NCBI RefSeq assembly: GCF_009650215.1
Contig: NZ_CP045851.1
Coordinates: 3,375,001-3,439,000 of the forward strand
Length of the DNA: 64,000 nucleotides
Reading direction: 5' to 3'
DNA from: Actinomarinicola tropica
GTDB taxonomy: Bacteria; Actinomycetota; Acidimicrobiia; Acidimicrobiales; SKKL01
Of the stretch, positions 26,862 through 35,972 are shown in pieces. The notes under the pieces are model-generated. The model saw nothing but the letters and a program-made list of their open reading frames with translations. It searched no databases and was not told where the DNA came from. Numbering within the stretch: the first letter of the stretch is position 1; each line of letters starts with the position of its first letter. The position numbers and the translations under genes were made by a program.

Positions 26862-26877
26862 TTCTCACCCATTCTCA
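26862..26877. promoter_or_regulatory. candidate operator: TTCTCA direct repeat, 10-bp period
   Basis: TTCTCA occurs at 26862-26867 and again at 26872-26877, one helical turn apart, in the 66-bp region between the hydrolase and fur genes. It overlaps the expected -35 region of fur. Autoregulation by the Fur protein is possible; the sequence is not a textbook Zur or Fur box. Confidence 0.35.
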
Positions 26878-26887
26878 TCTCGGCGGC

Positions 26888-26893
26888 TACGCT
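26888..26893 (+). promoter_or_regulatory. -10 hexamer placing the fur start at +1
   Basis: TACGCT ends 6 nt before the ATG at 26900, with no Shine-Dalgarno sequence between. Confidence 0.45.
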
Positions 26894-26899
26894 GCCCGG

Positions 26900-27373
26900 A
26901 TGACCGAGAGCCGCCCCTCCACCTCGCCGTCGCCCCACGTGCACCGGACGGCGTCCGAGCGGCTCCGGCGGGACGGCCAGCGCTACACGACGAGCCGGCG
27001 CATCCTCGTCGAGCTGCTGGAGTCCGCCGACCGACCCCTCACCATCCCCGAGATGCTCTCCCGCCGTGACGGCATCCCCCAGAGCTCGGCGTACCGCAAC
27101 CTCGCCGTCCTGGAGCGGGCGGGCGTGGTCGACCGGGTGCTCGCCACCGACGAGTTCACCCGCTACGAGCTCGCCGAGGACCTCACCGAGCACCACCACC
27201 ACATGATCTGCACCGACTGCGGATCGGTCGCCGACTTCGTGATGACCCCGGCGGCCGAGCGGCGCCTCGACGACGCAGCGGCGGCGATCGCCGAGGCCGC
27301 CGGGTTCCGCATCTCGGGGCACCGCTTCGACCTCCTCGGGCTCTGCGGCGCCTGCACCGAGCGGGGCGCGTGA
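26900..27373 (+). CDS. Fur-family metalloregulator
   Basis: 157 residues. Winged helix with RYTTSRRILVELLESADRPLTIPEML and IPQSSAYRNLAVLERAGVV, then the metal-binding dimer domain with EHHHHMICTDCGSVADF and a second CxxC (LCGACTERGA). Both Cys pairs of the structural zinc site are present. The high similarity to Zur-type proteins and the coupling to a YibE/F membrane protein hint at zinc or another metal, but the cognate metal cannot be read. Its stop overlaps the next start (GTGA). Confidence 0.9.
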   Translation: MTESRPSTSPSPHVHRTASERLRRDGQRYTTSRRILVELLESADRPLTIPEMLSRRDGIPQSSAYRNLAVLERAGVVDRVLATDEFTRYELAEDLTEHHHHMICTDCGSVADFVMTPAAERRLDDAAAAIAEAAGFRISGHRFDLLGLCGACTERGA

Positions 27374-28650
27374 GCTCCTCACCGCTCGACCACGCCCACT
27401 CCCACACGTTGGCCGACGCCGCCGACCTGGCGACGCCGGCTGTGCGGCGCACGCTGGTGGTCGTCCTCGCGGCGGTCGCAGCGCTGACCGTCGCCGGGCT
27501 GCTCGTGCTGTGGCCCGACGACGACGTCGCCGTCGAGACCGACACGGGCTTCGCCGTCGAGCTCGTCGACGCCACCGTCACGCGGATCGAGCTCGTCCCG
27601 TGCAGCGGCGTGGGCGAGGCGGAGACCGTGCGGTGCGAGCGGATCACGTCCCGCGTCACGTCGGGGCCGACGTCGGGCACCGACGCGAGCTTCGAGCTGT
27701 TCCCCACCGCGTCGAACCCCACGATCGAGCGGGGCGACGGCATCGTGCTCTCCTACGCCCCGGACGCCCCGGCGGAGGTCGCGTACCAGTTCGCCGACTT
27801 CCAGCGCGGGTCGTCGCTGATGTGGCTCGCCGGCCTCTTCGCCCTCGCGGTCGTCGCACTGGCGCGGATGAAGGGCGTACGGGCGCTGCTCGGCGTCGCG
27901 GTCAGCCTCGTGGTCATCGTCGGCTTCCTGCTCCCCGCGCTGCTCACCGGGCGCTCACCGCTGCTGCTCGCGCTCGTCGCGTCGTCGACGATCGCGTTCC
28001 TGGCGCTGTTCCTCGCCCATGGCGTCAACGAGCGCACCGCGGTGGCGCTGCTCGGCACCCTCGCCTCGTTGGCGGTCACCGGCGTGCTCGCCCTCGTGTT
28101 CGTCGAGGCCACCAGCCTGACCGGACTGGGCAGCGAGGAGGCCACCCTGCTGCGTGCCAGCTCCGGGGTGATCGACTTCCAGGGCCTGTTGCTCGCCGGG
28201 ATCCTGATCGGCGCGCTCGGCGTGCTCGACGACGTCACCGTCACCCAGGTGTCGGCGGTGTGGGAGCTGAAGCAGGCCGACCCGTCGTTCGGGCCGCTCG
28301 ACCTGTACCGGCGGGCGGTCCGCATCGGCCGCGACCACATCGCCTCGGTCGTCAACACCCTCGCCCTTGCCTACGCCGGCGCCGCGCTCCCCCTCCTGCT
28401 CCTCTTCACCCAGGCGTCGCGGTCGTTCGGCGAAGTGATCACCGGCGAGGCGGTGGCGGTGGAGGTCGTGCGCACGCTCGTCGGCAGCATCGGGCTCGTC
28501 GCCGCCGTGCCGCTCACGACGGGGCTGGCGGCGCTCGTCATCGGCCGCGCCGACGCCCCGGCCGTCGACGACCGGGGCGGCCGCGCGGCTCGACGCGAGG
28601 CGCGGCGGGCGCGCCGCCGTGATCCGTTCTGGAGCGACGTCGACGTCTGA
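27370..28650 (+). CDS. YibE/F-like multi-pass membrane protein
   Basis: 426 residues from a GTG overlapping the fur stop. One N-terminal helix (~27-47) is followed by a soluble extracytoplasmic domain of about 100 residues (two Cys, in VPCSG and VRCERI), then 7-8 hydrophobic helices with GILIGALGVLDDVTVTQVS and KQADPSFGPLDLYRRA in the loops, characteristic of the YibE/F family. The C-terminus is Arg-rich. The biochemical role of the family is not established. Coupling with a Fur protein suggests a metal-responsive transporter or exporter, by context only. Confidence 0.85.
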   Translation: MSSSPLDHAHSHTLADAADLATPAVRRTLVVVLAAVAALTVAGLLVLWPDDDVAVETDTGFAVELVDATVTRIELVPCSGVGEAETVRCERITSRVTSGPTSGTDASFELFPTASNPTIERGDGIVLSYAPDAPAEVAYQFADFQRGSSLMWLAGLFALAVVALARMKGVRALLGVAVSLVVIVGFLLPALLTGRSPLLLALVASSTIAFLALFLAHGVNERTAVALLGTLASLAVTGVLALVFVEATSLTGLGSEEATLLRASSGVIDFQGLLLAGILIGALGVLDDVTVTQVSAVWELKQADPSFGPLDLYRRAVRIGRDHIASVVNTLALAYAGAALPLLLLFTQASRSFGEVITGEAVAVEVVRTLVGSIGLVAAVPLTTGLAALVIGRADAPAVDDRGGRAARREARRARRRDPFWSDVDV

Positions 28651-28692
28651 GTTGCGGGCGGCGGCAGCTGAGGGAGCGGTGCCGCGCCGCGA

Positions 28693-29892
28693 TCAGGGCA
28701 GCGGGTCGAACGAGCGCTGGAGGAACGTGGCCAGCTGGCCGCGCGTCATCGTCGCGTCGGGCTGGAACTGGTTGGTCGCGCCGACGCCCGTGGTGACCCC
28801 GGTGGCCTTCGCCCAGGCGACCGCCCGGTAGTAGTAGGCGTTCGGGTCGGTGACGTCGGAGAAGCCGGGGTGCGGGTAGCCGGTCTTCGAGCCCCACACC
28901 CGCCACAGGAACGTGATCATCTGCCCTCGGGTCATCAGGCCGTCGGGCTGGAACTGGTTGGTGCCGCCCACGCCGGTCGTGAGCCCCTGGTCGTACAGGT
29001 AGTCGACGGCGGCGGTGTAGTAGGCGCCGCGGGGGACGTCGACGAACGGCGACGGCGGCGCGGGGAGCGACCCCTCGATGCGGTGGATGTAGGTCGCCAT
29101 CTGGCCGCGGGTCACCGGACCGTCGGGCTGGTAGGTGCCGGTGCTGCCGACGCCGGTCGTGAGCCCGGCCGAGCGCAGCCAGGCCACCGGGCCCGTGTAG
29201 AAGGCCCCGAGCGGGACGTCGGCGAAGGGCTGGACCCACCCCACGCTCTCGTGGATGCCGCCCTGGTCGACGTCGTCCTCGCCGGGCCCGATCACCGAGA
29301 TCGTCCAGTCGACCGAGTACGGGTTCCCGAGGCTGGCCCGTGCGACGAAGAGCTCCGCACCGCCGTTCCCGTCGTAGATCGTGCCGCCGAGCGCCCCGGA
29401 GACGTTGGTGATGTCGTCGCAGCTGCGGGCGCGGCCCAGCCCGTCGTCGACGCGCACCCCGTTCTCGACGACCATGAGCAGCAGGTACTCGTAGCCGTTG
29501 CAGCCGTCGTCCCAGCGACGGTTGGTGTTGAAGGCGACGAGCACCTCGGTGAGGTCGTCGGGGTTGGCGATCGTGGAGAACACGTCGAAGAAGCCCCCTC
29601 GCTCGCCCTCGAACTCCATCCGGTAGGAGCGCAGGTCGACCGTCGCGTCGCCGGTCGGATCGGAGTAGGTGGGCGACCGCCAGACGACGGCCTGTGGCGC
29701 CAGCGTCGCCACCTCCTGCCCGGTGGGGCCGGGTGCCGCGGAGGTCGCGGCGTCGAGCAGCGCCGGGTCGACCCCGTCGAACGTACCGAGCTCGCCGTCG
29801 GTGGCCGGGGCGGGCTGTGCCCCCGCGGCGCTCGTCGTCGTGAGTGCGAGCGCGATGAGCGCGCCCGCTGCCGTCCTGCCCCACCTGGTCAT
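28693..29892 (-). CDS. secreted S-layer-homology (SLH) domain protein
   Basis: 399 residues from ATG 29892, preceded by GGGGAG. Signal peptide (GRTAAGALIALALTTTSAAGAQ). Residues ~60-220 form a beta-rich domain of unknown type with two Cys pairs. The C-terminal ~175 residues contain three SLH repeats, each with the pattern FxDVP...YYTAVxWL...GLTTGVG...FQPDGxxTRGQMxTxLxR. SLH repeats normally anchor proteins to cell-wall polymers. Convergent with the YibE/F gene. Confidence 0.9.
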   Translation of the reverse strand: MTRWGRTAAGALIALALTTTSAAGAQPAPATDGELGTFDGVDPALLDAATSAAPGPTGQEVATLAPQAVVWRSPTYSDPTGDATVDLRSYRMEFEGERGGFFDVFSTIANPDDLTEVLVAFNTNRRWDDGCNGYEYLLLMVVENGVRVDDGLGRARSCDDITNVSGALGGTIYDGNGGAELFVARASLGNPYSVDWTISVIGPGEDDVDQGGIHESVGWVQPFADVPLGAFYTGPVAWLRSAGLTTGVGSTGTYQPDGPVTRGQMATYIHRIEGSLPAPPSPFVDVPRGAYYTAAVDYLYDQGLTTGVGGTNQFQPDGLMTRGQMITFLWRVWGSKTGYPHPGFSDVTDPNAYYYRAVAWAKATGVTTGVGATNQFQPDATMTRGQLATFLQRSFDPLP

Positions 29893-30001
29893 CGCCGTCT
29901 CCCCTGCGCCCGATCGAAGCGCCAAGGATGACACACCGGCTCCTCGGCCCGACCGACCAGGCCGAGTTGCGGGGCGGCGCGGGGACCGGTTACCTGAACC
30001 G

Positions 30002-31588
30002 GTGCCCGCAGACCCCAGCCAGGAAGCCGCCCGGCGGCGGACGTTCGCCATCATCAGCCACCCCGACGCGGGCAAGACGACGCTCACCGAGAAGTTCCTC
30101 CTCTACGGCGGGGCGCTCACGTCCGAGGCGGGGTCGGTCAAGGCGAAGGGTGCGCGGCGGTCGGCGACCTCGGACTGGATGGAGCTGGAGCAGAAGCGCG
30201 GGATCTCGATCACCTCGACCGTCCTCCAGTTCCCGTACCGCGACCACGTGATCAACCTCCTCGACACGCCCGGCCACCGCGACTTCTCCGAGGACACCTA
30301 CCGCGTGCTCGCCGCCGCCGACGCCGCGGTGATGGTCCTCGACGCCGCGAAGGGCATCGAGCCCCAGACGCTCAAGCTCTTCGAGGTGTGCCGCGAGCGG
30401 GACATGCCGCTGCTCACGTTCATCAACAAGTGGGACCGTCCCGGCCGGGACCCGCTCGAGCTGCTCGACGAGATCGAGGCGCAGATCGGCGTGCACCCGG
30501 CCCCGGTCACCTGGCCGGTCGGCATCGCCGGGGACTTCCGCGGCGTGATCGATCGCCGCACCGGCGACTTCATCCGCTTCACCCGCACCGCCGGTGGGGC
30601 GACCGAGGCGGGCGAGGAGCTGCTCGCACCGGACGAGGCGGCCGAGCGCGAGGGCGAGGCGTGGACCGCGGCCACCGGCGAGCTGGAGCTGCTCGAGGCG
30701 ACCGGGGCCGACGTGGACGAGGAGTCGTTCCTCGCCGGCATCTCGACGCCGGTCTACTTCGGTTCGGCGCTCACGAACTTCGGGGTGCGCCTCATGCTCG
30801 ACGGGGTCGTCGACCTGGCCCCGGCACCGGCGCCGCGTGTCGACGTGAAGGACGAGCCCCGGCCGCTCGACGCCCCGTTCTCGGGGTTCGTCTTCAAGGT
30901 CCAGGCGAACATGGACCGCGCGCACCGCGACCGCCTGGCCTTCTTCCGGGTGTGCTCCGGGCGGTTCGAGCGCGGGATGGTCGTGACGATCGATCGGACG
31001 GGTCGGCCCTTCGCCACCAAGTACGCCCAGCAGGTGTTCGGCCAGGATCGCGAGACGGTCGAGGAGGCATGGCCGGGCGACGTCGTCGGGCTCGTCAACG
31101 CCACCGACGTCCGCATCGGCGACACGCTCTGGGTCGACCAGCCGGTCACCTTCGCCGGGATCCCGAGCTTCGCCCCCGAGCTGTTCTGGGTGGCGCGGGC
31201 GAAGGACACCAGCCGCTTCAAGCAGTTCCGGTCGGGGATCTCCCAGCTCGACGAGGAGGGCGTGGTGCAGGTGCTGCGCGACCCGGAGATCGGCGACCAG
31301 GCCCCGGTGCTGGCCGCCGTCGGCCAGATGCAGTTCGAGGTGGCCGCCCACCGCCTGGAGAACGAGTTCGGAGCCCCCGTCGAGCTGAGCCCGACGAGCT
31401 ACACCGTCGCCCGCCGCACCGACGCCGAGAGCGAGCCGGCGCTCAAGTCGATGCGCGGCGTCGACGTGCTGCGCCGGGCCGACGGCACGCGCCTGGCGCT
31501 CTTCGAGTCGAGCTACTGGTTGGCGCGGGTGGAGGGCGACCACCCCGAGCTGGTGCTCGAGCGGCTCGTCGCCGAGGGCGGCAGCTGA
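30002..31588 (+). CDS. prfC: peptide chain release factor 3
   Basis: 528 residues, almost exactly the E. coli length. GTPase motifs: G1 SHPDAGKTTLTEK, G2 region KRGISITSTVL, G3 DTPGHRDFSEDTYR, G4 NKWD, then RF3-specific domains II and III (for example QFRSGISQLDEEGVVQVL and VGQMQFEVAAHRLENEF). It recycles RF1/RF2 from terminating ribosomes. A GTG start at 30002 matches the conserved N-terminus (EAARRRTFAIISHPDAGKTT). Confidence 0.97.
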   Translation: MPADPSQEAARRRTFAIISHPDAGKTTLTEKFLLYGGALTSEAGSVKAKGARRSATSDWMELEQKRGISITSTVLQFPYRDHVINLLDTPGHRDFSEDTYRVLAAADAAVMVLDAAKGIEPQTLKLFEVCRERDMPLLTFINKWDRPGRDPLELLDEIEAQIGVHPAPVTWPVGIAGDFRGVIDRRTGDFIRFTRTAGGATEAGEELLAPDEAAEREGEAWTAATGELELLEATGADVDEESFLAGISTPVYFGSALTNFGVRLMLDGVVDLAPAPAPRVDVKDEPRPLDAPFSGFVFKVQANMDRAHRDRLAFFRVCSGRFERGMVVTIDRTGRPFATKYAQQVFGQDRETVEEAWPGDVVGLVNATDVRIGDTLWVDQPVTFAGIPSFAPELFWVARAKDTSRFKQFRSGISQLDEEGVVQVLRDPEIGDQAPVLAAVGQMQFEVAAHRLENEFGAPVELSPTSYTVARRTDAESEPALKSMRGVDVLRRADGTRLALFESSYWLARVEGDHPELVLERLVAEGGS

Positions 31589-31598
31589 CCGACCGGCC

Positions 31599-33269
31599 TC
31601 AGTGGTCGAGGTGCTTGACGACGAGGACGACGTCGTCGAAGCGCTCCGCACCGGAGAGGGCACGGCGGAGGATGCCGTCGGCGACGGCGTTGACCGGCTC
31701 GCCGTGCAGCTGGCGCGCCGCCGCCTCCAGCCGTTGGAGACCGGCGTCGATCACCTCGCCGCGCCTCTCGACCAGACCGTCGGTGTAGAGGACGACGACG
31801 TCGCCGCGCTGGAGCTCGGTCGTGGCCGACCGGCGCTCCGCACCCGGGTGCACGGCCAGCGGGACGCCACCGACCTCGTCGAGCCACCGGGTGCGGTCGG
31901 TGCCCACGAGGAGGGGCGGGAGGTGGCCCGCGCTGGCGTAGGTGAGCGTGTGCGCCTCACGGTCGATGACGGCGCAGACGACGGTGCTGGCGAAGGCGTG
32001 GGCGGTGCGGGCCGCGAAGCGGTCGAGCCGCTCGAGCACCTGGTCGGGCGCCAACCCGTCGAGGAGCATCGCCCGCGTCGCCGAGCGCATCTGGCCCATC
32101 GCCGTCGCCGCCTCGAGGTCGTGCCCCACGCAGTCACCGACGACGATCGCCCGGCTGGTGGGGCCGACGTCGATGACGTCGTACCAGTCGCCACCGACGG
32201 ACAGCCCACCGGTGGCGGGCAGGTAGCGGGCGGCGACGGTCGGCAGGTCGCTCGCCGGGCGGAGCATCGCCTCCTGGAGCGTGTCGCTGATCTGGCGGTA
32301 CTCGTCGAGCTCGACCGCCCGACGGTAGGCGGCGTCGATCGCCGCGCCGATGGCGCTCGCCACCAGGTCGATGAACGACCGGTAGTCGGCGTCGTAGGCC
32401 CGGCGCGGGTTGAGGCCGGCGACGAGGACGCCGGTGAGGTCGTCGTGCGGCTCGCCCAGACGGACGATGACGTGCTCGGCGGGCAGCCGACCGGCAGCGT
32501 CCCCGCCGATCACGCGGGCGGGCCCGCCCTCGCTGACCTGGCGGACGAGGTCGGGGTCCACGGGTGAGGCGGTGTCGGCCCGCGTGGTGCTGACCAGCGC
32601 CACGCCGTCGCCGACCCGGAGGTACACGTCGGCGTCGACGATGTCGGCGTTCCAGCGGGCGAGAGCAGAGATGGCGCCAGCGGCGACGTCGGTGACGCGC
32701 GGCGCGTCGAGGATCATCGTCGTCACCGCCGAGAGGCAGGCCAGGCGACGTTCGGCCAGGACCTCCGCGGTCGTCTCGGTGACGACGTCGAAGATCCCCC
32801 CGACCGAGCCGTCCGACAGGAAGATCGGGCTGTAGGACCAGGTGAAGTAGGCCTCCTCCGGGTAGCCGTGCCGCTCCATCACGAGGAGGCCGTGCTCGTC
32901 CCACGTGGACCCGCCCTTGCCCATCACCTCGTCGGCGAGCGGTTCGAGCACCTCCCAGATCTCCACCCACACCTCCTTGGCGGAGGCGCCGAGCGACGTG
33001 GGGTGCTTGTCCCCGAGGATCGGCCGGTACCCGTCGTTGTAGATCTCGATGAGCTCCTCGCCCCACAGCACGATCATCGGGAAGCGGCTGGAGAGGCAGA
33101 GGCGCACGGCGTTGCGCAGCGGCGAGGGCCACGACGTGGGCGGACCGAGCGGCGTGCTGGCCCAGTCGTGCTCGCGCACGAGGCGTCCCATCTCGGTGCC
33201 CTCACCGATGTGGGCCATCCACCCGGGGAGACCGTCGCCGCTCGCGGCAGCCTCGCTCGTGCGCGTCAT
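31599..33269 (-). CDS. PAS-GAF sensor with SpoIIE/RsbU-type PP2C phosphatase
   Basis: 556 residues. N-terminal PAS-like domain (~25-165; WASTPLGPPTSWP is a common start of such sensor proteins), GAF (~180-325), then the phosphatase with metal-binding acidic motifs GGDWYDVIDV, VGDCVGHDLEAA, TDGLVERRGE and FDDVVLVV. Such proteins dephosphorylate anti-sigma antagonists and switch alternative sigma factors. No sigma or anti-sigma gene is adjacent. TAGGGT lies 9 nt before the ATG. Confidence 0.9.
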   Translation of the reverse strand: MTRTSEAAASGDGLPGWMAHIGEGTEMGRLVREHDWASTPLGPPTSWPSPLRNAVRLCLSSRFPMIVLWGEELIEIYNDGYRPILGDKHPTSLGASAKEVWVEIWEVLEPLADEVMGKGGSTWDEHGLLVMERHGYPEEAYFTWSYSPIFLSDGSVGGIFDVVTETTAEVLAERRLACLSAVTTMILDAPRVTDVAAGAISALARWNADIVDADVYLRVGDGVALVSTTRADTASPVDPDLVRQVSEGGPARVIGGDAAGRLPAEHVIVRLGEPHDDLTGVLVAGLNPRRAYDADYRSFIDLVASAIGAAIDAAYRRAVELDEYRQISDTLQEAMLRPASDLPTVAARYLPATGGLSVGGDWYDVIDVGPTSRAIVVGDCVGHDLEAATAMGQMRSATRAMLLDGLAPDQVLERLDRFAARTAHAFASTVVCAVIDREAHTLTYASAGHLPPLLVGTDRTRWLDEVGGVPLAVHPGAERRSATTELQRGDVVVLYTDGLVERRGEVIDAGLQRLEAAARQLHGEPVNAVADGILRRALSGAERFDDVVLVVKHLDH

Positions 33270-33300
33270 CGGACCGCCACCCTACCGGGAGGGTGGCCGG

Positions 33301-34008
33301 TCAGTCGCTGAGGGTGAACGGCGCGCCGTCGAAGCGGTCGACCGTGGTGAACGCGTCGACGGGGTCCCGCCGCAGCCGGGTGACCTGGCGGACCGGGCGC
33401 CCGAGCGCGACGAGCCCTGCCACCGCGAACGGGTCGGGGATGCCGAGCAGGTCGCGCACCGCGTCCTCCTCCCGGCAGATGGCGGTGGTGAGCACGCCGC
33501 CGTAGCCCCGCGAGCGGGCGGCGAGGAGGAGGTTGTGGCAGAACGGGTAGATCGACCCGCCGCCGACGATGCTCTGGCGGTCGAGTCCGTTGTCGAGGAC
33601 CGCGAGCGCCGTGAGGTCGACGGCGACGACGAGCATCACCGGCACCTCGTCGAGGTGGTCGGCGAAGGGGTTGGGCCGCTCGGTGGCCCGTGCGGCCTCG
33701 AGGTCGACCGCCGGTTCGGTCCAGCGCCGGTCGGGCCCGGGAGCGAACGGGACCTTGCCCTCGGCCACGTGGGCGACGTACTCGCGCCAGGAGATCTGGT
33801 AGAGCTCGCGGAGTCGCCGGCGGGTGGCGGCGTCGCGCACGACGATGACGTGCCACCCCTGGCGGTTGCCGCCGCTCGGCGCGAAGCGGGCGTCGTCGAG
33901 GATGGCGTGGAGCTCGGCGTCGGGCAGGGCGTCGTCGGTGAACTCGCGCACCGCCGCGGTGGTGCGCATCACGACGTGGAGGTCGGACTCGGGCTCAGGC
34001 GTTGCCAC
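33301..34008 (-). CDS. nitroreductase-family FMN oxidoreductase
   Basis: 235 residues. The FMN-binding start [16 protein letters not shown] and [18 protein letters not shown] is typical; [14 protein letters not shown] and LVALGRPV close the fold. It reduces nitro compounds, quinones or similar electrophiles with NAD(P)H. Its start lies inside the end of the Rv2466c-like gene (14-nt overlap), so the two are probably co-translated as a redox pair. Confidence 0.9.
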   Translation of the reverse strand: MATPEPESDLHVVMRTTAAVREFTDDALPDAELHAILDDARFAPSGGNRQGWHVIVVRDAATRRRLRELYQISWREYVAHVAEGKVPFAPGPDRRWTEPAVDLEAARATERPNPFADHLDEVPVMLVVAVDLTALAVLDNGLDRQSIVGGGSIYPFCHNLLLAARSRGYGGVLTTAICREEDAVRDLLGIPDPFAVAGLVALGRPVRQVTRLRRDPVDAFTTVDRFDGAPFTLSD

Positions 34009-34666
34009 GACCGACCCTGGGGCTCGTGAGGTCGATGACCTCGGGGCTGGGCAGGTCCGGGCGGGCCGGGAGGACCGGGGCCCGGTCGCGGTGGCGGCTG
34101 AGCTCGAAGAAGCCCGGCGCCGCGGAGATCGACGCGATGCCGTCGAAGGCCGCCAGGGCCGCCACGCCCGTGGGTGCAGGCGAGAACACCGGCCCGTGGA
34201 ACGCCCGGCGCGGACCGTCCATCGCGATGACGAAGGTGGGCACGTCGGCGGCCTCGCCGGCGATGGTGTGGGCGTCGTCCATCGACGCGCCGATCGCGGC
34301 GTCCCAGGTGGGGTCGTCGGCGGCGCGGGCGAGGTCGACGGGGAGCCCGCACGCGGCGAGCGCACCGGAGAGGTGCTCGAAGCGGCGGTGGCCGTCGTGG
34401 TGGAAGCCGACGCCCAGCCGGGCGTGGAGCTCGCCGATCGGGGCCTCGCCGTGCGCGTCGCGCACGGCCTCGACGACCCGCAGGGCGCGCACGCCGGCGG
34501 CGAACTCGGCACGGGCCTCGTCGTCGAGGTCGCGGCTGCCCGCCCACAGGACGCTGAAGGACTTCCAGAGGACCTCGACGTTGCGCTGGACGCGCACCTC
34601 CTCCAGCCAGCGGGACGTGATCCACGACCACGGACAGGCAGGGTCGACGAAGAGCTCGACGTACAT
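33995..34666 (-). CDS. DsbA-fold protein of the Rv2466c (mycothiol-dependent nitroreductase) type, CPWS active site
   Basis: 223 residues. The start [20 protein letters not shown] aligns, from memory of the family, with Mycobacterium Rv2466c, which reads DPLCPWCWITSRW. Downstream blocks ([24 protein letters not shown]) also correspond. In Rv2466c the CPWC motif uses mycothiol; here the second Cys is Ser (Cys11-Pro-Trp-Ser14), leaving a monothiol site. Monothiol chemistry with mycothiol remains possible. It is coupled to a nitroreductase gene. Confidence 0.8.
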   Translation of the reverse strand: MYVELFVDPACPWSWITSRWLEEVRVQRNVEVLWKSFSVLWAGSRDLDDEARAEFAAGVRALRVVEAVRDAHGEAPIGELHARLGVGFHHDGHRRFEHLSGALAACGLPVDLARAADDPTWDAAIGASMDDAHTIAGEAADVPTFVIAMDGPRRAFHGPVFSPAPTGVAALAAFDGIASISAAPGFFELSRHRDRAPVLPARPDLPSPEVIDLTSPRVGRGNA

Positions 34667-34757
34667 GGCGGTCCACTCCTGGTCCCCGCGGGGCCGCGGG
34701 CGAGGGCCCATCATGCCCCCGTCGCGCCCGCGAGCCGCGGCACGATCCCCGTTCGCG

Positions 34758-35972
34758 TCACGCCGAGCCCGCGACCGCCGCACCGAGCGCGCGCTCGGTC
34801 TCGCCCCGTGGCGAGACGGCCACCTCCGGGCACCCGAGCCACGCGCCGAGGTCCGCGAGCTCCGCGGCGAGCGGTTCGACGACGGGGCCCCGGTCGACGC
34901 CGGGCTCGAGGTGCGCGGCGTGGACGCGCAGGACGCCGTGGGCGCGGTCGGCCTTCACGTCGACGCGGCCGACCAGGCGGTCACCGAGGAGGAACGGCAG
35001 CACGTAGTACCCGAAGCGGCGCTTCGGTGCCGGCGTGTAGATCTCGATGCGGTAGTGGAAGTCGAACAGCCGCTCGCCTCTGGGCCGGAACCACACGACG
35101 GGGTCGAACGGGCTGAGGAGCGCCCGCGCGTCGATGCGTCGCGGGATGGGCCGGGCGGGGTCGCGGAACGCCGGATCGCGCCAGCCGTCGACCTCGACCT
35201 GCTCCACCTCCCCGGCGGCGACGAGCTCGGCGAGCGCGGCGCGCACCGGCGCCTGGAGCTGGCGGTGGTAGTCCGCCACGTCGGCCACCGTCCCCACACC
35301 GAGAGCGCGCACGGCGCGCCGCACGAGCACCACCGTCGCCTCGTGCACGTCGGGCGTCGGCGTGGCGAGCACCTCCGCCGGGAGCACCCGCTCCGGCAGG
35401 TCGAAGGCGATCACGAAGTTGGTGCGCCGATCGGCGACCGCGACGCGCCCTGCCGCGTGCAGCGCGGCGAGCGCCCACTTGCCTGGCGCGTGTCCCCACC
35501 ACGAACCCGTCCGCTCCCCGGCGTTCTCGAGCTCCGCTGCGGTGATCGGCCCCCGCGCCGCCACCTGGGCGAGGACGGCGTCGAGGAGGCCGGGGTGGCG
35601 GGCCTCGATCCGCGACTCGTCGCGCCACCGGCGAGGCCCCGCCATGCGGTGGCGCATCGCGGGATGCAGGTCGACGGGCAGCACCGCGGCCTCGTGGCCG
35701 ATGTACTCGAAGTTCTCGCCGCTGCGCCACAGCAGGTCGTCGAGGCGAGCGCGGTCGTACGCGCCGAGCCGCGAGAAGAACGGCAGGTGGTGGGAGCGGG
35801 TGACGACGTTGACCGAGTCGAGCTGGACGAGGCCCATGCGGTCGAGCGTCCGGCGCAGGTGCCCGGCGTGGACGGTGCCGGTGGGGCGGGGCCGGTCGAA
35901 GCCCTGCGCGGCCAGGGCGAGACGGCGCGCCTGGTCGAGCCGCAGGCGACGCGCGGTCGGTGCGCTGGTCAT
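34758..35972 (-). CDS. YcaQ/AlkX-type winged-helix DNA glycosylase
   Basis: 404 residues. The catalytic QxD motif is present as Gln50-Leu-Asp52 in [17 protein letters not shown], followed by [17 protein letters not shown] and [11 protein letters not shown], all characteristic of the HTH_42 family. E. coli YcaQ removes DNA crosslinks formed by nitrogen mustards. Its ATG overlaps the stop of the HTH-citrate synthase gene (ATGA), although no functional link between the two is obvious. Confidence 0.9.
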   Translation of the reverse strand: MTSAPTARRLRLDQARRLALAAQGFDRPRPTGTVHAGHLRRTLDRMGLVQLDSVNVVTRSHHLPFFSRLGAYDRARLDDLLWRSGENFEYIGHEAAVLPVDLHPAMRHRMAGPRRWRDESRIEARHPGLLDAVLAQVAARGPITAAELENAGERTGSWWGHAPGKWALAALHAAGRVAVADRRTNFVIAFDLPERVLPAEVLATPTPDVHEATVVLVRRAVRALGVGTVADVADYHRQLQAPVRAALAELVAAGEVEQVEVDGWRDPAFRDPARPIPRRIDARALLSPFDPVVWFRPRGERLFDFHYRIEIYTPAPKRRFGYYVLPFLLGDRLVGRVDVKADRAHGVLRVHAAHLEPGVDRGPVVEPLAAELADLGAWLGCPEVAVSPRGETERALGAAVAGSA

